Assembly (NCBI GenBank): GCA_945860405.1
Contig: CAMARC010000009.1
Coordinates: 1 to 32,736, forward strand
Direction of reading: 5' to 3'
DNA from: Candidatus Kuenenia stuttgartensis
Lineage (GTDB): Bacteria > Planctomycetota > Planctomycetia > Pirellulales > UBA1268
DNA length: 32,736 nucleotides
Under the pieces are notes generated by a model. It ran no database searches. It was not told the origin of the DNA and saw only the letters and a list, made by a program, of their open reading frames with translations. Positions 26,112 through 32,736 of this stretch are shown here, piece after piece. A program made the position numbers and the translations under genes. Each line of letters starts with the position of its first letter. Position 1 is the first letter of the stretch.

Positions 26112-27101
26112 TCATTCGTAGATCGGGCAGAAGGTCCCGAAGGCCGCTTCGCAGAACACCCCCGGGTCGTTGAACCGCTGCCCCCGGTCGAGGGCAGAAA
26201 TCGCCGCCATCTGGGGTCCGGTGAGGGTGAAGCTGAAGAGCTCGAGGTTTTCCTTCAGCCGCTCGCGGCGCGAGGTCTTTGGGATCACCGAGGTCCCGCG
26301 CTGCACCCCCCAGCGGAGGAGAACCTGGGCCGGCGTTCGTCCGCAGGCGCTGGCGGTGTCGAGCACCAGCGGATGGGCGAGGAGCGATTCCTCGGGGCGG
26401 GCCATGCCCAGCGGCACGTAGGAGGGGGCCCCCAGGGGTGAGAAGGCGGTGACCGCGATCCGTTCCTCGCGGCAGAAGCGGAGGAGCTTCTCCTGCGAAA
26501 GCAGCGGGTGGAGCTCCACCTGGAGGACCGACGGAAGGACCTTCGCCTGCGAGAGGAGGTCGCGCAGCAGGGCGCTTGAGTAGTTGCAGACACCGATCCG
26601 GCGGACGAGTCCGGCGAGCACGAGTTCCTCGAGCGCCCCCCAGGTCTCTGCAAGCGGTACGCGCACCGTCTCCATCCGTGGTCGCTCGGCCGATGGGTCG
26701 TGGATCCAGCCCGGCGGGTAGCGGACATCGAAGGGAACGAACCGCAGCGCGATCGGGAAATGAATGAGGTAGAGATCGAGGTGACTCACCTGAAGATCGC
26801 GGATGGAACGCTCCGCGGCCTGGCGCACGTGGCGCGGATCGTGGTAGGTGTTCCAGAGCTTCGATGTCACCCACAGCTCGTCACGTCGGCAGATGCCGGC
26901 CGCGAGCGCTCGCCGGATGCCCTCCCCCGCCTCGGCTTCATTGCCGTAGTCGCAGGCACTGTCGAGATGGCGGTAGCCGATGCGGATCGCCTCCTCCACC
27001 ATCCCAGCGGTGTCGGCACGGTCGATCTTCCAAAGTCCGAGTCCCACCGCGGGCGGGGCGTTGCCGGAGGTCGACGAAACGGGAGTGAGGGAGGGGGCCA
27101 T
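26112..27101 (-). CDS. aldo/keto reductase
   Basis: Encodes 329 residues. The (beta/alpha)8 family signatures and the catalytic tetrad are intact: D47 and Y52 in YRHLDSACDYGNE, K81 in VTSKLWN, and H114 in DLYLIHFPIAL. The NADP(H)-binding C-terminal part has SVIPKTSRRERLKENLELF (about 271-289), and the chain ends DPGVFCEAAFGTFCPIYE. It resembles xylose/aldose reductase-type AKRs, so cytoplasmic NADPH-dependent reduction of a sugar or aldehyde is likely. It begins nine bases after the stop of the alkaline-phosphatase-fold gene, implying one transcript. A 113-base segment coding for residues ~219-256 recurs at the right edge of the window. Confidence 0.93.
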   Translation of the reverse strand: MAPSLTPVSSTSGNAPPAVGLGLWKIDRADTAGMVEEAIRIGYRHLDSACDYGNEAEAGEGIRRALAAGICRRDELWVTSKLWNTYHDPRHVRQAAERSIRDLQVSHLDLYLIHFPIALRFVPFDVRYPPGWIHDPSAERPRMETVRVPLAETWGALEELVLAGLVRRIGVCNYSSALLRDLLSQAKVLPSVLQVELHPLLSQEKLLRFCREERIAVTAFSPLGAPSYVPLGMARPEESLLAHPLVLDTASACGRTPAQVLLRWGVQRGTSVIPKTSRRERLKENLELFSFTLTGPQMAAISALDRGQRFNDPGVFCEAAFGTFCPIYE

Positions 27102-27110
27102 GTCAAATGC

Positions 27111-28520
27111 TCATTCCATGAACGCCGGACTCATGTAAGACGGCACGGGCACACTGAAATGACGAAGAATCGTGGGGGCGATTTCAGTTGTGGAAATGGC
27201 TGCCCTGCCAGCCTTCCGGGCACGGTCGGTGGGGTCGTAAATCAGAAGCGCACCCTGAGGAATGTGGTAGGCCGAGGTGCCGGACCGGTCATCGATTTTT
27301 ACATCCTCGAGGCCGAGTTCCTGCTTCGAGAATGCCTGACCGCGGAATCGTGGTGAGATATCGCGGAGATACGAGTTGACTTGCCCGAGATCGATGCTGA
27401 AGAACCCCTCTTTGGCTTCACGCCAACTGAGCGGCTTGTCGTCGATCATCAAGTCGGCAAGACCCACCTTGAACGCGTCTCGTTGGGGGCCTTCAACGAA
27501 AACGTTGTACTGCGGGAGCATGGCCGGCATCTGTCGCCACATCCCTTCCGGAACCCCCAGCACCGCCATGAGGCGATCAAGCTTCGTGCAGTAGAGTTGT
27601 GTTTCGAGGGGCAACGCGACGGTGGCTTCCTGCCCCATGCTCGTCGCCACCCACAATCGGTATTCGGTGTTTGCGTCGACGAACGCCACCAACCTCGTGA
27701 GGAATTCGTCGAACTTGCTCATCGTGAAGTCGATTTCGTTCCTGTAGGTATGCACCCACTTTTCGTCGAAACCGAACGAGTCGTAGTCTTCCGGAAACGT
27801 GGCCGCCCAATAGCGATGCATCGACGACGCGACATGGTTCGTGAAAAATGTGCAGAAGTCAGGCCGCTGCGTCGCGAGTTGTTTCATGAAGACGTCGAAC
27901 GCGAGGACGCTTTGATAAGTCCTTCTACGGGTCTTCTTCCACTCCGCCAGCCTCTCGGAGATGAGTTGATGGCCAAGGTCGGAGACGGTACGCATTTTGA
28001 GGCCGAGCCCTGGGGCAGCGGCGAGGAAGCGGAGAGTCGCCGACCAGGGGAGTCTCCTCGACACGTTGCGCGCAGACTCCCGAGCCATCTGCAGATTGAA
28101 CTCCTGGAAGGACGACAGCGTCTCCGGGAAACATTCCGCCCCCGCCGCGAATGTGTCAGGCAGAAAGAAGGCATAGCCCTCGACGTCGTCGGGCATCGGG
28201 TAGGTGTGCAGGCTTCCGCACACTCCCGTACGTATGCCGGATCGAGTCAGAAGCTTCCAGATCGGTGGAAACTCAGTGTCGACTGCCGAGAGGTCCTGCC
28301 CGAAGTCATGGATGAAATGCTTCGCATCGATCACCCCGCGATGGAGGGTCGGCCATGTCTTCCAGGGGGACAGACTGCTGACGTCCTCCGAATACGTCTC
28401 ATGTTGCCGGCAGAAGGGCAGGATACGCGCCAGCGTTGAGTCAGGTCGCCAACCAACGAAGGCGTCGATGACTCGGTACGGCACTTCGTTCAGCTCAAAG
28501 AGAATGATTTTGTTTTTCAT
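27111..28520 (-). CDS. alkaline-phosphatase-fold protein of unknown substrate
   Basis: Encodes 469 residues from ATG 28520, where MKNKIILFELNEVPYRVID gives the first beta strand of the fold. An alternative ATG at 28697 would add 59 residues and overlaps the stop of the 75-residue ORF by ATGA; it cannot be excluded. Motifs: SPWKTWPTLHRGV (putative nucleophile T58), FFTNHVASSMHRYWAATFPE, VATSMGQEA, and ISTTEIAPTILRHF near the end. The first metal-binding segment reads FELNE instead of the usual Asp-Gly, so the metal site is atypical. No signal peptide. Relatives, as I recall, occur near polysaccharide genes. GC is clearly lower than around it (53, 53, 60 and 65% in four 60-base lines counted by hand, against 70% in one line at 14401), a hint of separate origin. 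Confidence 0.8.
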   Translation of the reverse strand: MKNKIILFELNEVPYRVIDAFVGWRPDSTLARILPFCRQHETYSEDVSSLSPWKTWPTLHRGVIDAKHFIHDFGQDLSAVDTEFPPIWKLLTRSGIRTGVCGSLHTYPMPDDVEGYAFFLPDTFAAGAECFPETLSSFQEFNLQMARESARNVSRRLPWSATLRFLAAAPGLGLKMRTVSDLGHQLISERLAEWKKTRRRTYQSVLAFDVFMKQLATQRPDFCTFFTNHVASSMHRYWAATFPEDYDSFGFDEKWVHTYRNEIDFTMSKFDEFLTRLVAFVDANTEYRLWVATSMGQEATVALPLETQLYCTKLDRLMAVLGVPEGMWRQMPAMLPQYNVFVEGPQRDAFKVGLADLMIDDKPLSWREAKEGFFSIDLGQVNSYLRDISPRFRGQAFSKQELGLEDVKIDDRSGTSAYHIPQGALLIYDPTDRARKAGRAAISTTEIAPTILRHFSVPVPSYMSPAFME

Positions 28521-28693
28521 GGCACGCTTGAAGCGGAGAGACAGTGGTTGGTGTCCATAGTAGTGGAGTGTCGCGGGAGCCGCCACATGCGGGAAGTGGG
28601 GTGGCTTGAATTCGATCGTTGAGCTGACATCCACGCACAGCTTCACGGGCCGTGCGTGCCGAAGCGGGGAGGGGCTGAAGGCCGTTGGGGCGG

Positions 28694-28921
28694 TCATGAC
28701 TCCCAGCGGATTTCCGCTCCGGATGTGGTTAGGGCCGGTCCTGCGGACCGGAGGGAATCGGCGGCGGGGGCACCGGTTTGATCTGGCCACGCCAGGGTAC
28801 GGAGGTTGGCCCCCTGGGACCGCCGCGGGGGCGCGCGGAGGACCATCAGGCCCGCCAGCAGCGAGAGGCGGAGGACGATCCAGAAACGCACAGGCATGGC
28901 ACTTTGCCCCCGTGGCCTCAC
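28694..28921 (-). CDS. possible small ORF (75 aa), membrane-segment protein
   Basis: Open from a GTG at 28921 whose GTGA overlaps the stop of the broken beta-helix gene, to a TGA whose ATGA overlaps the 28697 start candidate of the phosphatase-fold gene. A later ATG at 28897 would give MPVRFWIVLRLSLLAGLMVL, a single hydrophobic helix with positive N-terminus, and a ~45-residue polar tail. No family is recognised and no Shine-Dalgarno is present. High-GC sequence yields open frames of this size by chance, so this is offered as a candidate only. Confidence 0.3.
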   Translation of the reverse strand: MRPRGQSAMPVRFWIVLRLSLLAGLMVLRAPPRRSQGANLRTLAWPDQTGAPAADSLRSAGPALTTSGAEIRWES

Positions 28922-31900
28922 ACGGTCTGGAACGATCCGCCGACGGCATTTGCCGTGCTGATGTTCGTGCCGTTGCCGGTGATCGTGTTGCCCTGCACGA
29001 TCGTCCCGTGCGAGATGCCCAGCGCCAGCAATCCGATCTGCCGATTGACGTAGACGCGGTTGCCATTGGCCGCCACGCCCTGGGCCGAGTCGAAGACGAG
29101 CCCGTACTCGCCGTGATGGATCTCGTTGCCGGTCACGGTCGAGCCGGAGCAGATGCCGGTGGCACAGAAGCCGTACGCGGCGCTTCCGTAACTGTCGTTG
29201 ATCGCCACCCAGACGTTGGTGGCCGACTTCAGGTAGAAGCCGGTGTTGTTGTTGCCGAGTGAGTTGCCGGTGATCGCGGTGCCATCGAGGGCCCCGGTGG
29301 CACAGATGGCGACGTTCGTCGAGTAGATCCCGTTGGCCTGTCCGGAAGCCGACCCCCCCACGAGCATCTGCTTCGCGTTGAGGAGGTAGACGCCGTAGGG
29401 AGCCCGGGCGCCTCCGGGGAGGGAGCCGTCGATGGCATTCCCCTGGATCGTGGTCGAGGTGCTCAGTCCGGAGGCGACGATCCCGTGGAGTCGGTTGCGG
29501 TAGAGGAGATTGCCACCGTTGACGACCAATCCTTTCGCCTCGTGGAGATACATGCCGACGGTGTTGTCGATGATCGAGTTGGAGACCACCGTCGTTCCGG
29601 TGAGGTTGCCGGTGCCGTAGACGCCGTAGGACGTTGCCGCTCGGTACGTTCCGCCGGTATCGAGGCCCGGCGCGATGGTATTGTTCTGCCCGACAGCCCC
29701 CAGCGTGAGCTTCAGCACACGGTCAAGGAGCACCCCGAACGTGCTGTCGTTGATCTGGTTGAGCGTGACGGAGGTGCCGGTGCCGTCGCCGATGGCATAA
29801 ATGCCGTAGACCTTGTTGGCGACGAGGTGGTTTCCGCCGGTGACGGAGAGGTTCTTCGCATCATTGAGCCACAGGCCGCCGGTGTAGGAGGAGAGGGAGT
29901 TTGCCCGGATGGTCGTGCCGGTGAGATCGCCGACGGCCACGATGCCGACGGAGTTGCCGGTGAAGATGTTGCCGGCCGAGGGACAGCCCGGTGGCGGCGT
30001 TGAGGAACGCCCCATAGGAGCTCGCCCCGCTGCCGTCGATGCGATTGCCCGAGATCGTCGTCGCGGTCGTGACGCCACTGACCTGGAGGCCGGCGATGGT
30101 GTTTTTCGTGAGCGTGAATCCGGCGATTTTCGAGTCGTGCGTCGCGTAGAGGATCATGCCGATGCCGGTGCAGTTGGCGACGGGGCTGCCGGTCGCCTGC
30201 ATGTCGATGCGGTTGACCCCGGGGTTGAAGAGGATGCCATGGGGGCGAACGCCGGCGGCGGAGCCGTCGATGACCAGCTTCTTGAGGGAAAAGACCGACT
30301 CGGCGCTTTTGATCTGCAGCGACGCAAGTGGCGTGGTGCCGCCGAGTACGTCCTCGAGACGGATGTCGCCGGTGCCTGCCGCGAGGGTGAGATTTTTCGC
30401 GCCGTCGACGGTGTTCTTGAAGGTGATGCCCTTGGCATTGAGCTGGACATCACCGGCGTCGGCATCGGCGCCGAGGATCACCGGGCCGTTCCAGGTCTGC
30501 GCGCCCGAATTCGTGACATCCGCCCGGAGCCGGATCGCCGAGCCGTTGACGGTGAGATTCGGGGAGCCGATCGCGATCGCGCCCCCTGCCGCTGCCTTCG
30601 CCTGCTCGATGACCGGGAGGTTCGCCGCGTCGCCGATGACGAGGTCCTTGGCGATCACCCGCGTCAATTGCGAATTGGCGGTCGCATCGAGGTGCATCAC
30701 CTGGCCAGGGTTGGCGTTGAGGATGGAGAGGGTCGTTTTCGCGAACAGCAGCCCGGAGGTCGAATTGGCGAAGGTGTAGCTGTCGGCCTTGAGTGTCACC
30801 GCGCCATTCAGGCTGGCGATGGAGGATGAATCGACGGAAAGGCCCGGCGAACTGGCGTAGGGGGGGTGGTCGAGGTCGTGCCAACGCCCCCAGTGCCGGT
30901 GATGGCGACCGGTGCCTTGTTGGAGGTGACCCTGGCACTGGAGGCGAGGAGGATGCCGGCGTTGTCCTTCGCCGAGGCTCCCGATCCGCCGCCGACGCCC
31001 GTGAGCGTGAGGGTGGCCGCACCGGGATTGGCCGAGCCGGTCGAGACGGTACCGAAAAGCGCGATTCCCCGGTTGCCGTCATTGGCGCCGCCCCCGGTGC
31101 CGCTGATGGCCACCGAGGCGCCGGTCGATTGGACCGTCGACATGGCGTCGAGGTAGACGCCGTCGTTGGCAGTGCCGCCGCCGCTCGACGTCCCGCCCGT
31201 GCCGTTGATTTTGAGTGTCGGGAAGTTCGTGCCGTCGTCCCCCGCGTAGACAGTCGATCCGGACAGGATCGCCACGCCGCGGAGGTTGCCGGAACTACCG
31301 TTGCCGGCGCGGCCGGTGAGGGTGATCGTGCCGCCGGAGCTGGAAAGCGTCGAGGCGGAGAGGACGATCCCCGAGGAGTTGCTCACGATTGCGGCACCGG
31401 TGTCCCCCTTGAGGGTCAGTGGCCCGGTGGCAGTCGAGACCGTCGCGGTCGCGAGCGAGACGGTGGGAGCGGTCACCGAGAGCGCGGCGGAGCCGGCGAA
31501 CGTCGTCGTCCCCTTGAACTCGGCGTAGGGGACACTGCCACCGGCGACCTGCGCGAGCGCGACGGTGAAGCCATCGACGTAGGACCCCGTGCTGTTGAGG
31601 AATTCCACCACCGGTCCATCGAGGGATTGGCGATCGACACATTCGTGAGCGCGAGCGAGTCTGTGACGGTGAGCGTCGACAGGCCGTTGCCCGTGAGGCC
31701 GGCAGTGTCGGCGCCGGAGAACGTGTCACCGCCGTTGACCGAAAGAAAATAGTTGCCGTTGCCGCTGCTGGTGACCGACAACTGCGCCGCCTTGTCGAGG
31801 CCGACGGTGAGGGTTTGGCCTGCATAGGAGAACGTGGCCAGCATCTGCCGGTTCTCGAGCGACTCGATGGCGAGACGGCCGCGGCCTTTCCGGCGGAAGG

Positions 31901-31967
31901 GCGGACTGGAGAACAGCCGGCGGGCAGGGGAAGCGGAGAATAGCCGGCGGAATCCGGAGAATTGCAT
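28918..31967 (-). pseudogene. large surface beta-helix protein gene broken by three frameshifts
   Basis: One ~1,015-residue product can be read only by switching frame three times. Pieces in order: ~31625-31967 (start ATG 31967, GGAA about seven bases upstream), ~30867-31622, ~29985-30859, and 28918-~29980. The N-terminus carries RRKGRGRLAIESLENRQMLA, the planctomycete 'LExRxLLA' export signature. The first two thirds are Gly/Ser/Thr-rich repeats of the filamentous-haemagglutinin/adhesin type. The last ~400 residues are NosD-like right-handed beta-helix repeats of about 55 residues with the pattern GTxVxxNxIxxNxxGxYL. Frameshift 1 (CCC at 31623-31625) and 2 (C7, complement of 30860-30866) each look like loss of one C; the third (29972-29988) looks like one added base or two lost. 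The homology on both sides of every break is intact, so recent damage, slippage or read error is likely. Confidence 0.8.
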
Positions 31968-32010
31968 GGGTCTTCCTGACGATGCGATTGGGAAGAGGAG
32001 CGCGTCGAGG

Positions 32011-32619
32011 CTAACGGTTTGGGGGGGACGCAACCAGGCGATTTTCGGTCACCGGGGCTCCTCGGGCGGGGAGGTCGTCGAACCAGACCGGCGCAAACGA
32101 GGTGGCGATCGGCACGTCGGTGGTGCCGAAGCCGTCGGCGCCGTTTTTCGGCAGCCAGGCTGTCGAGATCGACCGCGCATACCAGAAGCGGTCGGCGGGC
32201 GTGCGTCGCTGTTCGTCCCACTCGCTGCCGAGGTCATCGAACAGCGGGCCCTGCCCCGGTGCGATCGGCGTCGAGGGGACGATGGCGCCAGTTTGAACGA
32301 CGATCGCTTCTTCCGTGCCGCCGTCGATCGGGAATGGCACTTCCGAGAGGGGCATCTCAAAGAGCGCTTGTTCGGGACCGTCGAGCCAGCCCATCCCGTC
32401 GATCGGTACTGCCGCCGCGCTCGTTGAGGTCTCGGGCGGGGCGTCAGATGGTGACGGTGAAACGCTTGCTGGCGGGGCCGATGCGATCGAGTCGCCGGGC
32501 TGGCTTTCGTGCCCCTCGTTGGCCGAGAGCATCCGGAACGGAGCGGCGCCCATCCACATCGCCAGCGAGCCGATCAGGGCATGGCGAACCATCGCCCGGA
32601 GGGTGGTGGCGGTGAGCAT
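32011..32619 (-). CDS. secreted protein, probably a shortened outer-membrane barrel
   Basis: Encodes 202 residues from ATG 32619, or 193 from ATG 32592 (MVRHALIGSLAMWMGAAPF), which fits a signal peptide better; neither has a Shine-Dalgarno. After a Pro/Ser-rich acidic linker of ~90 residues comes DRFWYARSISTAWLPKNGAD then GFGTTDVPIATSFAPVWFDD. That stretch looks like the opening strands of planctomycete outer-membrane barrel proteins, but the chain stops ~30 residues later with no barrel. The layout (signal, acidic linker, first strands) recalls the BBP7 protein at 4760. The coding start abuts the aldo/keto reductase fragment at 32624, and the stop is 43 bases before the beta-helix gene start. 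It may be a remnant rather than a working gene. Confidence 0.6.
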   Translation of the reverse strand: MLTATTLRAMVRHALIGSLAMWMGAAPFRMLSANEGHESQPGDSIASAPPASVSPSPSDAPPETSTSAAAVPIDGMGWLDGPEQALFEMPLSEVPFPIDGGTEEAIVVQTGAIVPSTPIAPGQGPLFDDLGSEWDEQRRTPADRFWYARSISTAWLPKNGADGFGTTDVPIATSFAPVWFDDLPARGAPVTENRLVASPPNR

Positions 32620-32623
32620 CGGT

Positions 32624-32736
32624 CGGCGTTCGTCCGCAGTCGCTAGCGGTGTCGCGGATGAGGGGATGGTCGAGGAGCGATTCCTCGGGCCGGGCCATGC
32701 CGAGAGGGACGTACGACGGGGCGCCGAGGGGCGAGA
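32624..32736 (-). pseudogene. C-terminally truncated second aldo/keto reductase, runs off window
   Basis: This 113-base stretch aligns without gaps to 26331-26443 inside the intact reductase gene, with 96 of 113 bases identical (85%, counted by eye). It reads LGMARPEESLLDHPL then IRDTASDCGRTP, against LGMARPEESLLAHPL and VLDTASACGRTP in the intact copy. Similarity ends abruptly at 32624; the frame continues to a stop at 32444 with unrelated residues, antiphase to the secreted protein. The last ~72 residues of a normal reductase, including the NADPH-binding segment, are therefore missing. The 5' part lies beyond the right edge, so whether the rest is intact is unknown. Confidence 0.8.

Noticed and set aside
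28521-29066. Long N-terminal extension of the phosphatase-fold gene beyond 28697
   Set aside because: The sequence above 28697 runs into the beta-helix gene in another frame and is low-complexity; only 28520 or 28697 are credible starts.
29172-29973. Repeated motifs in the beta-helix region considered as a CRISPR-like or DNA repeat array
   Set aside because: The repeats are degenerate and in phase with protein repeats of ~55 residues; there are no constant direct repeats with unique spacers.

Overview
The window looks like a high-GC planctomycete chromosome, probably Pirellulales-like, though the order cannot be fixed from sequence alone. The lineage call rests on families that are abundant in or largely restricted to Planctomycetes. 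These are three DUF1501 proteins, two DUF1549/DUF1553 (PSCyt2/PSD1) proteins (one with an N-terminal PSCyt1 haem motif), a BBP7-type outer-membrane barrel, a DUF1559 pseudopilin-like protein, a small 'GKP..GA' lipoprotein, and a cell-surface protein with an ESLENRQMLA N-terminal signature. No tRNA, rRNA, CRISPR array, transposase or phage gene was seen.

Layout. 1-4094 (+): end of a DUF1549/DUF1553 gene coupled by ATGA to a DUF1501 gene. 4103-4378 (-): a 91-residue two-helix membrane protein. 4379-4759: a 381-base divergent intergenic region with tandem 11-mers and a 32-base purine tract. 4760-6208 (+): BBP7 barrel. 12541-6228 (-): PSCyt1/DUF1549/DUF1553, DUF1501, membrane-anchored thermonuclease, and a ketoacyl-synthase-like protein whose catalytic Cys is Asp. 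13735-12677 (-): asparaginase II. 13813-17210 (+): Tat-type DUF1501 coupled to a multi-TM TPR protein. 17914-17225 (-): DUF4956 membrane protein. 18056-21339 (+): CAX-type cation/proton exchanger and a 729-residue secreted protein. From 21356 to the right edge every gene is on the minus strand.

The minus-strand right third, read in transcription order, is a truncated aldo/keto reductase fragment at the edge, a secreted protein that looks like a barrel cut short, a ~3 kb beta-helix surface gene broken by three frameshifts, a possible 75-residue ORF, a lower-GC alkaline-phosphatase-fold protein, and an intact aldo/keto reductase. A good promoter (TTGTGG-17-TATAAT) then drives DUF1559, a strong hairpin, a lipoprotein, a PhoPQ-related alpha/beta hydrolase and a neutral-ceramidase-like hydrolase.

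How the genes may work together. The DUF1501 and DUF1549/1553 pairs resemble the paired loci planctomycetes carry in many copies; their biochemical role is still unclear. Most other products are predicted to be exported or membrane-bound, so the window reads as an envelope and extracellular hydrolysis region. The best candidates for something undescribed are the Cys-to-Asp ketoacyl-synthase in the DUF1501/nuclease operon, the DUF1501 plus TPR-membrane-protein pair, and the patchwork at 26-32.7 kb, where a duplicated reductase fragment abuts damaged surface-protein genes.
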